A DNA stretch of 64,000 nt from Streptomyces caelestis (lineage in GTDB: Bacteria; Actinomycetota; Actinomycetes; Streptomycetales; Streptomycetaceae): the NCBI RefSeq assembly GCF_001279005.1, contig NZ_LGCN01000212.1, forward strand, positions 1-64,000, written 5' to 3'. Made by a program: the position numbers and the translations under genes. Under the pieces are notes generated by a model. It saw only the letters and a program-made list of their open reading frames with translations, searched no databases and was not told the DNA's origin. This document shows positions 46,156-54,884 of the stretch, in pieces; within the stretch, counting starts at the first letter, position 1, and each line of letters starts with the position of its first letter.

Positions 46156-46390
46156 GGAGTTCCCTTGGACGTCGCCGACGACGGATTCCCTGCTGAAAAG
46201 CATGGCGCTGATACTGATCAGCTCCTTGCGCCAGCCCCGGTTCACACCTTCGACGCGGAGGGGGGCATCCGGGTTCACTCACGACCTCTCGCGCCGCCTG
46301 CGTTTTTCCCGTCCACACCGCAGGCGGCGAGGGAAGGCGCGCGTGCCTGACAGGCCTTCAGCCCCTCCCAGGAGAGCACGAGGTACACCG

Positions 46391-46527
46391 TCTCGATGAC
46401 CGCCCGGACCCGGCCGGCCGACATGGCCTTCTCCGGCATCGCCGGTGAGGCCCGCGAGGTCCTGCCCGGCGCCCGGCTGCGCCGCCGGCTCTTCTGGCGC
46501 TACACGCTCTCGTGGCGGCTCCCCTGA
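46391..46527 (+). pseudogene. C-terminal remnant of a class I SAM methyltransferase gene
   Basis: Only the last 45 or so residues remain: SMTARTRPADMAFSGIAGEA, then REVLPGARLRRRLFWRYTLSWR, stop at 46525-46527. This is the characteristic end of Streptomyces class I methyltransferases. The reading frame here is intact, unlike the copy at 52.4-53.0 kb, which has an extra base at this place. Sequence upstream of 46389 is unrelated, so the rest of the gene was lost. Confidence 0.8.
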
Positions 46528-46606
46528 GCGGGCAGCCGCCCCAACTCGCCCGCGAACCGCGCCCAGGCCTGCGGCGCGAGGCGGAGTATCGGGGCGTCGG
46601 CGGAGT
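46500..46606 (-). pseudogene. Remnant of a DUF397 gene
   Basis: The last 35 codons (SADAPILRLAPQAWARFAGE ... QGSRHESV) match the intact DUF397 gene at 52973-53185 almost exactly. The N-terminal half is gone, replaced by the permease fragment on the other strand. Confidence 0.82.
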
Positions 46607-46950
46607 CCCTGGTGATCACCCTGTTCGCCCTCGCCGTCGGCACCGCCGAGTCGCTCTCCACCCGCCGCCGGGGCCTGGCCGCGCAGGCCGCCTCCGGAGT
46701 GCCGCGCGCGGTACTGCACCGGGCACTGCTCCTGGAGACCGCGCTGCCGCTCGCCCCGGCCCTGCTGCTGGCGGGCACCGGCGGTATGACGGTCGGCACC
46801 GGCTACGCCGCGCTCACCGGGGCGGGCTCCTGGCCGTGGACGGCCCTGCTGGTCCCGCTCGCGGTCTGCGCGACCTGCCTCCTGGCTGCGGCCACCGCCC
46901 TCCCCCTGCTGGGCCGCACGATCCAGCCGGCGGAACTGCGGTACGCGTGA
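46606..46950 (+). pseudogene. C-terminal fragment of an FtsX-like ABC permease
   Basis: About 114 codons with the last three membrane helices of an FtsX-type permease: SLVITLFALAVGTAESLSTR, LLLETALPLAPALLLAGTGG, LLVPLAVCATCLLAAATALP, ending ELRYA. There is no start codon with a ribosome site and no partner ATPase. It is joined directly to the DUF397 remnant, which marks a recombination junction near 46606-46612. Confidence 0.78.
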
Positions 46951-47085
46951 GAGGGCCTCGGTGCGTGCCATCGGGTTCGGCAGTCCAGGCGATGGTCCTG
47001 ACGCATCCGCCGGTGAAGCCGTGGACGGTACAGCCCAGGCCGGACCTGGTGCCGCCTCACCTCGGCAGAAAGTACGCTGCCGATC

Positions 47086-47691
47086 ATGAGTACTGAATTA
47101 GTGCAGGCGTGGCAACGTATCGAGACGTGGCTCGCGGAGAATGCGCCTGGCTCTCATCGCTCTCTGAGAGCCCCTGCCGCAGAACTCGATATCGCCCGGG
47201 CACGCGCATACGTACCGGTCCACGAGGACCTGGAGTCACTGCTCAGAATCCATGACGGGACTGAGACCCATGAGGTCGACGGGGACGAAGAAGGCGAAGT
47301 GAATCCCGCGGCCTGGCTACCGGAAGGAAGCGAGTGGCTTCCACTGGACCGGATGCTCAGTCTGCCGGCTGTCGCCCTGGCCGACCTGGGCAGGCCCGCC
47401 TGGGCTCCCTGGGCCGCTCCGGGGGACGGCCACGACGGGTTCGCCGTCGAGGGCTCCTCGGGGCACGTCACACGCTTTCCCGACGACGGCCTGGCCCCGC
47501 TGGAGCCCACACCCTCCCATGTCACGTCCCTCGCCGCGTATCTCACGGCCTTCGCGGAGGCCCTCGAGTCGGGCACGGGGCCGCTGATCACGCCCCGCAG
47601 CAGGCCCGGCATCGCCCTCGGCTGCCTGCTGTGGGAGGACCCGGAGCGGGTGTCCCTCGATGAGGCACCCTGGCATCCCCTGCATCCTTGA
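47086..47691 (+). CDS. SMI1/KNR4 (SUKH) family protein, possible immunity protein
   Basis: 201 aa. The pattern LRAPAAELDIARARAYVPVHEDLESLLRIHDGTE, then LPEGSEWLPLDRML and HVTSLAAYLTAFAEALE, matches SMI1/KNR4 (SUKH) domains. These commonly serve as immunity proteins against nuclease and other polymorphic toxins. It converges on the large secreted protein with a putative nuclease end, with a shared terminator between them. Immunity genes usually follow the toxin on the same strand, so the pairing is only suggested. ATG 47086 has a weak ribosome site. Confidence 0.8.
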   Translation: MSTELVQAWQRIETWLAENAPGSHRSLRAPAAELDIARARAYVPVHEDLESLLRIHDGTETHEVDGDEEGEVNPAAWLPEGSEWLPLDRMLSLPAVALADLGRPAWAPWAAPGDGHDGFAVEGSSGHVTRFPDDGLAPLEPTPSHVTSLAAYLTAFAEALESGTGPLITPRSRPGIALGCLLWEDPERVSLDEAPWHPLHP

Positions 47692-47732
47692 ACCCGGACC
47701 CGACCCTCGGGCCCGCACCGTGAATGACGGGT

Positions 47733-47762
47733 GGGGTGCGGCACCGAGTGGTGCCGCACCCC
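47733..47762. terminator. Bidirectional hairpin terminator
   Basis: 12-bp stem GGGGTGCGGCAC and its complement with a 6-nt loop, between the SUKH gene and the large secreted protein gene. Confidence 0.85.
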
Positions 47763-47819
47763 CCTTGTCAGCACGGGAGGATCCTCACGGTCCGACGCGG
47801 GTGTTCCCGTCGCCCGGGC

Positions 47820-50800
47820 TCACTTCTCCATCCGGCACTTGACCTCGAGTGCGGACGTGTCGCAGCCCGCGAACCATTCGTTGCCCGGATCGACCCAGAA
47901 CGCGTCCTTGTCCAGCATGCGCATCGAGGACAGGAACGGTTCGGTTCCGATCGCCATCCGGTTCATCGAGCCACCGTTGACGGCATTGGACATCGAGGAA
48001 CGGCCACATGTCTCCTCCCAGGTGGGCGGGTCGTAGCGGGTGTCGTCGACCAGGTGCTCCGAGCCGTCGTCCGCCTTCACCGCCGCCGTCTGCACACATT
48101 CACCGCCGCCGTTCGCGCCGGCCGGCATCACTCCGCCAACCGTCTCGGGCATACCCGGGGACTGGTACGTCGCAGCGAACGGGTACTCGTCGCAGGAGAT
48201 CGAGTCCGTCCTCCCGGAGGGGAGGAACTCACTGTGCAGGAAGGTGAAGGGGTGATTGAGGAAGCGCTTCTTCGGCACCGATCCGTCGACCCGCTTCGAG
48301 CCGCTCCTGGGGCACATCACCTTGTCCCGGGAATCGTTCTTATTGTACCCGGCGGCCTTCCCGCCCGGCCGGGAGGGAACCTCCTCTTTGCCCCGGGGGC
48401 CCGGGATGTAGTTCAGCGGGTAGTCCGGGCTCGCGCCGAGGCTCTTGTACTTGGCTTTGTTCTGGATCAGCCACGCGTGCGCCGAAGCGGCAGGGTATGC
48501 CGCGGCGTTGAACTTGTACCCGGGCACGTAGTCGGGCAGGACGCAGCCGTGCGTCGCGTACACCTTGTCGCACCGGACGCTGACGGACCCCGTCGCCCCT
48601 TCGACGATCTCCCATGAGCCGCCCTTCCCGGGGTCCACGAGTTCCTGCTCCGAGGTGAAGAGCCAGGCGAAGTCCACCGGGAAGTTCTTCGACAGGTCGA
48701 TGTCCTTCTTGCCGGACTCGTTCTGCAGCGACCCGTTCCACTTGTGGGTCACATTGCCGGAGACCACGTCGGTGTCGCTGTTTCCGTCCCAGACGGGCTC
48801 CTCGTCCCCTGCCCAGGTGATGTCCGTCTCCTGCTCCACGCACCCGCCGGTGTCCTCGCCGCAGCGTGCCTTGGTACCGAGGAACTTGATGGAATCCCCG
48901 CCGAAGAACGGAAAGTAGCCGGAAGCCGGTTTCGTGTTGAGCGGGGTCATCTGGACCCACACCTCGACAAGTCCGCTGTCGCTGGTCCTGTCCACCTGGA
49001 CCTGCAGCATGACCTCGACCTGCGTCATGAACTTCTGCAGGCCACCGGAGCTCGGATCGACCGCCGTCAGAGTCCAGGTCTCGAGCTTGCAGGCTGCGTC
49101 GCGCGTGAAGACGGAGCGCTGGTTCGGCTTGTCCGGATCACAGATGGACTTGTCCGAGATGACGGGCCCGGTGGTCTGAGTCGTCATCGTCCCGCCGTCC
49201 TCCCGGGCGGCGGCGACTTTGCGCCAGGCCTTGGAACGCTGGGCGAGCGGCGTGACCTTGACGGACACCTTTCCGCTTCCCCCGCTCTCGAAGGTCCGTG
49301 AGGAAGCGCCGTCCGATCCGTTCCGTGCCGCGGTCGGGTCAGCCGGCAGGTCGATCGGGCTGTTGTTGTGCGCGGGGTCCGCCGCGGTCCGGTCCGGCGG
49401 GGGCAGCGCGATGTCGACCCGCTGCGCCCGGTTGTAGTCACGGTTACCGGCCGTGAACCCGTAGTCCTTGATCGGGCCGGCGTTGCCCGCCCGGTCCACG
49501 GTGCGGGTCTGCACCGCGTGGTTGCCGTCCGCCGAGGGCGTGACCGCGTAGGTGGCGTCCGGAGCCAAGGCGCCGGCCGACATCGTCGCGGTGGTGGTGC
49601 GCACCGAGGACCAACCGTAGTCCTCCGGGTCGTCGGAGAACGGGTCGAGGCGGTAGCGCACCTCGTAGGCGTCCGGCGTACCCGTGGTGACGTCGAAGGT
49701 GCCCGTGACGCCGGCCCCGCCGCCGCCCCAGTTCTCCGGGTAGGTGGCCGAGGTGATGCTCTGCGGCTCGCCCGGCGCCGTGGTGTCGACGACGAACTGG
49801 GTCCAGGGGGACCAGTTGAGGTTGTAGTGGGTGCCGTCGTAGGCGTTGGTGCGGAACTTGTAGGTCCTGCCGTCCCGGAGCTGGCCGGCGGGGACGGTGA
49901 CTCTGACCGGCTTGCCCTGCTCGCCGTATTCGGAGACCAGCAGGCCCTCGCCGTTCGGGGTGGTGATGGGGGTGTTGGTGGCGGCGTCGTAGACCTGGAA
50001 GGTGGCGTTGACGGTGTCGCCGTTCTGGTCGGTGAAGGTGTCCCGCAGGGTGGGGGTGGTGGTGTTGACCGCCCATACGCCCGCGTAGGACTTGAAGGGC
50101 GCACCGGCCTGCCGGTTCGTGCCGTCCGAGGGACGGTAGTTGTAGGTCACGGACAGCTTCGGCTGGTTCGAGGCGGCATTACCGGAGTTGACGCGCTTCC
50201 ACGCCTTGACGTCGTCGGTGGCGGCGCGCAGGCCCATGTGGCCGCGTGTGGCCTTGGCCGAGGCCCAGGTCTGGACGAGGGCGTCGACGTCGGCGTTGAT
50301 CCAGCCGTCCGGCTGGATGCCGGCGCAGTCCGGGTTGCCACGGGTCTGTGCGGAGGAGTGGTACTGGGTCCAGGTCGGCTGGTCCGTCCACCGTGACGCG
50401 GTCGACGGCGCGCTGGTGTTCCCGATGGTCCAGCTCTGGGTGGAACAGTCGGTGTTGCCGGAGTGGAAGTTCCACAGGGCCAGGTTCGTGTCGACGATCA
50501 ATGCGTCCTGGATCGGCGTAGTGTTCCACGTGATGAAGGACCGCGCGGTGCGCGGGGTGCCGTCGGCGTTCTTGGTCTCCGGGTTGCCGAAGTCCAGTTC
50601 GACGTCGTTGGACCAGTCGACGGTTTCGCCCTGCTGCACGTAGGTGTCGAAGGTGGCGGCCAGGGCGGAGGTGGAGGGATCGACGGTGACCGGGTACTGG
50701 GTCTTGGGGTCGTTGAGGAAGTCCTCGCCGGGGGTGATGACCAGGTCAATGCGGCCGTTGCCCTTGTCGAGGACCTTCATGTCGACGCGGGCCCGGCGGG

Positions 50801-51683
50801 TGTGCTCACCGGACGCCTTGTCGACAGAGGCGTCCCACATGACCGGCGCGGGCATGGTGGCCCGTGCGGCGCCGGTCATGGCGTCGGTGAAGGTGACGGA
50901 CCCGTCGTCGTTCGCCTTCGCCTTCAGGCCCTTGGCCTTGACCGGCAGGGTGTAGGAGTAGGCGCCGTCCGGTCGCTGGTGGATCTCGACGAACTGCTCG
51001 AAGCCGGTACGGGTGGCCTCCACGACCAGATCGGCGCCGGGCACCGCCTGCCGGTAGCGGGCGGTGGTGCCGTCGAGGTCAGGCTCTGGCAGGCCACCCT
51101 TCCACTGCAGGGTCACGCTCTCGTCGCCGGTACCGAGTGTGATCAGGTCCCGCGCGTCGGCCTTCCGAGCGGCGGCGAGCGAGGCGGGGACGGTGCCGCC
51201 CTTGCCGGCCAGGCGCAGGCCGCCCGGGTGCTCCTTCGCCTTCACCGACCCATCGGCGGCCTTCGTCCACGTGGCGTCGACGGTGCGCCACGTGCCGCCG
51301 CGCCAGACCCTCTCGGGGCCGGGCGTCATCTCGGTGGTGAGTGTTCCGTCGGGGTTGGCGACGGTGACCGAGTCGGCAGTCGTCTCGTCGGTCACGACGA
51401 CTTTCTTGCCGGTCTCCTTCGCCTGAAGGATCGCCCATGCCTTCGAGCCCTTGGCGTGGGCGGCGGCCCACGCCAGGTCGCCCTGGAGGATCTCGGCCTT
51501 GGACGGCTGGGTGGCTTCGGCAGAGGCGGGCGTGTCCTCGGGGGCAGGGGCCGCCGCGGCCTGCCCGGTCAAGGCGACGCCGGCCTGGGCGGTCAGTAAC
51601 AGCGCGGTGGCTGCCGCGAGTCGCGTGAAGCGTCTGCTTCTGTACCTGTGTCCTGACGCAGACGGTTGTGCGGGGGGATACAC
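47820..51683 (-). CDS. Large secreted DNRLRE-type protein with putative C-terminal NucA/NucB nuclease domain
   Basis: 1287 aa from GTG 51683, which follows AAGGACAGGA; a longer frame exists but lacks a ribosome site. A signal peptide (RFTRLAAATALLLTAQAGVA) is followed by a propeptide-like region. A DNRLRE-type beta domain comes next (PVTVDPSTSALAATFDTYVQ ... SFITWNTTPIQDALIVDTNL), then fibronectin-like repeats. The last 200 residues contain KVMCPRSGS, SISCDEYPFAATYQ and MRMLDKDAFWVDPG. CDEYPFA is the hallmark of NucA/NucB deoxyribonucleases. The enzyme end at the C-terminus of a long exported protein is the usual layout of polymorphic toxins. Confidence 0.8.
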   Translation of the reverse strand: MYPPAQPSASGHRYRSRRFTRLAAATALLLTAQAGVALTGQAAAAPAPEDTPASAEATQPSKAEILQGDLAWAAAHAKGSKAWAILQAKETGKKVVVTDETTADSVTVANPDGTLTTEMTPGPERVWRGGTWRTVDATWTKAADGSVKAKEHPGGLRLAGKGGTVPASLAAARKADARDLITLGTGDESVTLQWKGGLPEPDLDGTTARYRQAVPGADLVVEATRTGFEQFVEIHQRPDGAYSYTLPVKAKGLKAKANDDGSVTFTDAMTGAARATMPAPVMWDASVDKASGEHTRRARVDMKVLDKGNGRIDLVITPGEDFLNDPKTQYPVTVDPSTSALAATFDTYVQQGETVDWSNDVELDFGNPETKNADGTPRTARSFITWNTTPIQDALIVDTNLALWNFHSGNTDCSTQSWTIGNTSAPSTASRWTDQPTWTQYHSSAQTRGNPDCAGIQPDGWINADVDALVQTWASAKATRGHMGLRAATDDVKAWKRVNSGNAASNQPKLSVTYNYRPSDGTNRQAGAPFKSYAGVWAVNTTTPTLRDTFTDQNGDTVNATFQVYDAATNTPITTPNGEGLLVSEYGEQGKPVRVTVPAGQLRDGRTYKFRTNAYDGTHYNLNWSPWTQFVVDTTAPGEPQSITSATYPENWGGGGAGVTGTFDVTTGTPDAYEVRYRLDPFSDDPEDYGWSSVRTTTATMSAGALAPDATYAVTPSADGNHAVQTRTVDRAGNAGPIKDYGFTAGNRDYNRAQRVDIALPPPDRTAADPAHNNSPIDLPADPTAARNGSDGASSRTFESGGSGKVSVKVTPLAQRSKAWRKVAAAREDGGTMTTQTTGPVISDKSICDPDKPNQRSVFTRDAACKLETWTLTAVDPSSGGLQKFMTQVEVMLQVQVDRTSDSGLVEVWVQMTPLNTKPASGYFPFFGGDSIKFLGTKARCGEDTGGCVEQETDITWAGDEEPVWDGNSDTDVVSGNVTHKWNGSLQNESGKKDIDLSKNFPVDFAWLFTSEQELVDPGKGGSWEIVEGATGSVSVRCDKVYATHGCVLPDYVPGYKFNAAAYPAASAHAWLIQNKAKYKSLGASPDYPLNYIPGPRGKEEVPSRPGGKAAGYNKNDSRDKVMCPRSGSKRVDGSVPKKRFLNHPFTFLHSEFLPSGRTDSISCDEYPFAATYQSPGMPETVGGVMPAGANGGGECVQTAAVKADDGSEHLVDDTRYDPPTWEETCGRSSMSNAVNGGSMNRMAIGTEPFLSSMRMLDKDAFWVDPGNEWFAGCDTSALEVKCRMEK

Positions 51684-52282
51684 GATGTGTCCTGTCCTTC
51701 CCGAGCGCAGGGCGAACTTCTGTGCGAAATCGCACCGATGAAGAACCCTAGGAAGGAAGATCACTTGTACTGCAGGGGCTTTCAGGACAGCCACGGTCAT
51801 GGACGAACGACAACGGCCGGGAACCGTGGAGGGCACTGAACGACCGGATTGCAAACGTAAGTTGAATCACACCCTCCGCATGATCCCGCCTGATACTGAG
51901 CGGACTGATCACGCCAGCCCCGAAGACTGCGCGCTCTGTCGTCGACGGGAGGAACCGAAGGCGTGGCTCGGCACCGGTGGCGCCGACACCCGGTATCGGC
52001 CTCAAGCACCACCCCACGTGGGCGGTGCTTCTTCGACTCGACGCCCGGCAGTCCGTGGACACATGGCCATGTGCGCAAGCACACCGGGAGTGGCAGGCGC
52101 GCCGGGGACAGCGGAATGGCGTGGCTGATCACCATGGGTGGTTACTGGAGCCGGGTGTGCGTGTTCCCGTGACGGCCGCCTTCGTCGCGGCTGACTTTCG
52201 CGGGCAATGCAGCGTCAGGAGACGGCGATGTCGGCGTGGCAGCCCTGACGGAACACGCTGATCGTGAGGGAGGGCGGTCGGC
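51684..52282. other. Gene-free stretch upstream of the large secreted protein
   Basis: About 600 nt of somewhat lower GC. The short open frames on both strands have no ribosome site and look unlike host genes. It should include the promoter of the secreted protein. Nothing else recognised. Confidence 0.45.
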
Positions 52283-52360
52283 ATGGTCGAGCATCGGGGA
52301 GTGGTGCGTCGAGGCGGCATGGAGGCGAATCACGGCGTGGCGGGCGCGCGGAGCGTTGAC

Positions 52361-52998
52361 ATGACACCACTGCCGCACCGAGCCCTCCAGGCGCTCGACC
52401 GGTTCACCGCCGTCCACCCCTGGGACCACAACGCCCACCACCACCGGTGGATCCTGCGGGCAGCTCCCCCGCAGGTTCGGCCGTGCACTGGACGCCGGCT
52501 CCGACAGCGGCGACCTGGCCCGGCTTCCCGCCACACGCGCCGATGAGGTCCGGGGCGTCGACTCCGACCCGGTGATCACCTCACGGGCGCGCGCTGACTC
52601 CTGAGGCAACGCCGGTGTCCTTCGCGGTCGCGGACGCTCTGACGGGGATCCCCGCCGGACCTCACGACGTCATCACCTGCGTCGTCCCCCTTCACCATCC
52701 GCCGTTCGCCGAGGGCCTCACCGTTTCCCGGCGGCACTCTGGTCGTCGTGGGCCTCTTCCGGCCTCAAACCGCCATGGACCATCTGCTCGGCGCAGCCGC
52801 CACTCCGCTGAACGCCGCCACCGGGTGGCTCAAGAGCAAGGGCCGTGGAGCGCCCCGGCCCGTCTCGATGACCGCCTGGACCCGGTCGGCCGACATGGCC
52901 TTCTCCGACATCGCCGGCGAGGCCCGCGAGGTCCTTGCCCGGCGCCCGGCTGCGCCGTCGGCTCTTCTGGCGCTACACGCTCTCGTGGCGGCTTCCCT
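52361..52998 (+). pseudogene. Class I SAM-dependent methyltransferase, frameshifted
   Basis: The gene can be followed end to end but in changing frames. HPWDHNAHHHRWILR comes first. QLPRRFGRALDAGSDSGDLA and EVRGVDSDPVI follow in a shifted frame ending at a stop. Then come AVADALTGIPAGPHDVITCV and LHHPPF, then GTLVVVGLFRPQTAMDHLL and SMTAWTRSADMAF in yet another frame. An extra T in CCTTGCCC (about 52934, compared with copy 1) shifts the end. The SAM motif reads GSDSG instead of GxGxG. At least three frame changes and a stop make it non-functional. Confidence 0.85.
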
Positions 52999-53085
52999 GA
53001 GCGGGCAGCCGCCCCAACTCGCCCGCGAACCGCGCCCAGGCCTGCGGCGCGAGGCGGAGTATCGGGCCGTCGGCCGAGTCCTTGG
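52861..53085. repeat. Direct repeat, copy 2 (225 nt)
   Basis: Partner of 46389-46612. Here the repeat continues into an intact DUF397 gene, so this is probably the parental copy for the DUF397 side, while copy 1 keeps the correct methyltransferase frame. Confidence 0.92.
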
Positions 53086-53185
53086 AGTCGCGGACGACGA
53101 CGGTCTCCGGGACGTTGAGGGCGACCTCGACGCACTCGCCGGAGGTGTTGCTGTAACTGGACTTCACGAAGACGAACTCGGACAC
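52973..53185 (-). CDS. DUF397 protein, partner of the XRE regulator
   Basis: 70 aa. It has the family pattern: FVKSSYSNTSGECVEVALN, VVRDSKD, then PILRLAPQAWARFAGEL. DUF397 proteins are small partners of XRE regulators in actinobacteria, as at the Streptomyces whiJ locus. The GTG start at 53185 lies 3 nt after the XRE stop, so the two are coupled. Its last 26 nt are antisense to the end of the methyltransferase pseudogene. Confidence 0.93.
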   Translation of the reverse strand: MSEFVFVKSSYSNTSGECVEVALNVPETVVVRDSKDSADGPILRLAPQAWARFAGELGRLPAQGSRHESV

Positions 53186-53188
53186 CGG

Positions 53189-54073
53189 TCAAATCTCCCG
53201 TCGGATGGCTTCGATGAGCTGGATGGAGTCTCGCTGGGCAAGGCTCCGTCGTGCCGTGCGGTCGAAGAGATCGCCGTAGGTGCTGCTCGCCGCTTCGTTC
53301 TCCACCCACACGCTGGACGCGATGGTGTCGGCCTGGACCACGTCCACCGCCTCGTCCTCGTTGAACGACAAGATGGTGAACGGGCCCGTGACACACGGGT
53401 GACCGCCGGCGTGGAACGGCAGAACCTGAAGGCGTACGTTCTCCAGCTCGGCGATCTCCAGGAGCCGTTCCAACTGCCCGCGCATGGTCACGGAACCACC
53501 GATCAACTGCCGCAACGCCGCCTCCCAGACGACGGCGTACACCTTGAGTGGACGCTCCCCCGTCAGACGGTCCTGCCGGCGCATCCGGATGTCGACGACC
53601 CGTTCGATCTCCGCGGGGTCCTCCCAAGGGCCGACGCCCTCACTGACCGCCAGTGCTCGCGCGTACTCCGGAGTCTGGAACAGACCCGGCACCAGCGAGA
53701 GCTGCCATGTACGCACACGACTGGCCGCGTCCTCCATGGCGATGTACTCGGTCAGCGCGCCAGGGTGGGGGGAGTCCTGCCACCATCCCTTCGCCTTGCG
53801 CCTCTCACGGTCGAGCCTGGCCAGTTCCAGCAACCGGGTCACGGCTCTCCCGTCCGCCAGACCGTAGAACTCGCACAGCGCACGGATGTCCGGATCGCGC
53901 ATCGGCACCCAGCCGCGCTCCATCTTGACGATCTTCGAGTTGGTCGCGCTGATGACCTCGGCGGCCTGCTGCTGCGTCTTGGCCGCGGCGTCCCGCAAGC
54001 GCAGGAGTTCACCGCCGAGCCTGCGCCCGAGCACGGTTGACGTCCGGTTCCCGAGTTGCGTGGTTCGAGTCAC
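53189..54073 (-). CDS. WhiJ-like XRE regulator (HTH plus DUF5753)
   Basis: 294 aa. The N-terminal XRE helix-turn-helix (LGGELLRLRDAAAKTQQQAA, EVISATNSKIVKMERG) is followed by a DUF5753 domain (PGLFQTPEYARALAVSEGV, RRQDRL, VWEAALRQLIGG, LPFHAGGHP, PFTILSF). This is the WhiJ-type regulator found in many copies in streptomycetes, tied to development and antibiotic control. GTG 54073 is chosen; GTG 54079 is an in-frame alternative. It is coupled to the DUF397 gene, with the ATPase gene divergent on the other side. Confidence 0.93.
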   Translation of the reverse strand: MTRTTQLGNRTSTVLGRRLGGELLRLRDAAAKTQQQAAEVISATNSKIVKMERGWVPMRDPDIRALCEFYGLADGRAVTRLLELARLDRERRKAKGWWQDSPHPGALTEYIAMEDAASRVRTWQLSLVPGLFQTPEYARALAVSEGVGPWEDPAEIERVVDIRMRRQDRLTGERPLKVYAVVWEAALRQLIGGSVTMRGQLERLLEIAELENVRLQVLPFHAGGHPCVTGPFTILSFNEDEAVDVVQADTIASSVWVENEAASSTYGDLFDRTARRSLAQRDSIQLIEAIRREI

Positions 54074-54271
54074 CCCCACATGGTGCCGGACCCGACACAC
54101 GGCGATGCATGGAGACAAGTGTCTCCGATCCAGTTGCACCGAACGCAATCCGACCACTACTTTGAGTGCCCAGCCGCTCACTCTGCGGTCCGCACTCGGC
54201 GGAAGCGCACCGTCCTGCCCCGCGCAGGCACGGCAGAGACACCGCCGCCCCACACCCGGAGGCATCTCTCC

Positions 54272-54802
54272 ATGGCAGAACCCATGCCCTTGCCCGTACC
54301 GCTCCTCCACGAGGACCGGCTCGACCACACCCCCACCCAGCGCAGCGTCCCCCTCGCCCGGCGCCGGGCCGCGCGGCTCGTCGCCGAGTGGGGGCAGCCG
54401 GAAATCGCCGGCGACGTCGCCCTCGTCGTGTCGGAGCTGATGACCAACGCCCTGCTGCACGGCAGCGTCCGGGGACGGCTCATCCGTGTCCGCGTCACCC
54501 TCGGTGACCGCATCCTGCGGGTCGAGGTGAGCGACCCGCGCGGTGAGCGTCCGCCGAGGCCGCGTCCGGCCGGGGACGACGCCGCCGATCAGTTCGGACG
54601 GGGGCTTCTCCTGGTCGGGGCGGTCGCCGCGCGGTGGGGCTGGGAGCCGCGGACCGTCGGCAAGACGGTGTACGCCGAGTGGGACCTCCCCGGCCGGACG
54701 CCGCCCACGCCGGAGCCCGTGCCCGCCGGTCCGCCCCCCGTGTTCGCCGCCGGGGCGGCGAAAGGCACGCCCGCGCCCCAGGACCCGCCAAAGACGGCGT
54801 GA
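54272..54802 (+). CDS. HATPase_c anti-sigma-type regulator (RsbW-like)
   Basis: 176 aa. It has the GHKL ATP-binding boxes: ELMTNALLHG (N box), VSDPRG (G1) and GRGLLLVGAVAARWG (G2). The Pro-rich tail is low-complexity. Such stand-alone ATPases act as anti-sigma or switch kinases. At whiJ-type loci a gene of this kind stands next to the XRE/DUF397 pair, as here. ATG 54272 has GGAGG upstream. Confidence 0.92.
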   Translation: MAEPMPLPVPLLHEDRLDHTPTQRSVPLARRRAARLVAEWGQPEIAGDVALVVSELMTNALLHGSVRGRLIRVRVTLGDRILRVEVSDPRGERPPRPRPAGDDAADQFGRGLLLVGAVAARWGWEPRTVGKTVYAEWDLPGRTPPTPEPVPAGPPPVFAAGAAKGTPAPQDPPKTA

Positions 54803-54884
54803 ACACGCGGTGCCGACGTGCTCGCGCCTTCGCGGGGCGCCCCGGAGCGGAGCCCTCAGCGCACGAGGGCCCGGACCGGCGGCG

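Larger units (their letters stand above)
46389..46612. repeat. Direct repeat, copy 1 (224 nt)
   Basis: Nearly identical to 52861-53085, same orientation, about 6.5 kb apart. Differences are about a dozen substitutions and a single-base indel. Both copies contain the end of a methyltransferase gene (+) overlapping the end of a DUF397 gene (-). Confidence 0.92.

Noticed and set aside
51799..52282. Short frames (about 70-110 codons) upstream of the secreted nuclease-like gene
   Set aside because: Poor codon bias, no ribosome site, overlapping one another.
46389..53085. Direct repeats as the ends of an insertion sequence or integrative element
   Set aside because: The repeats are parts of host-type genes, not terminal inverted repeats. 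No transposase or integrase is present in or near the segment, and the two tRNA genes are 40 kb away.
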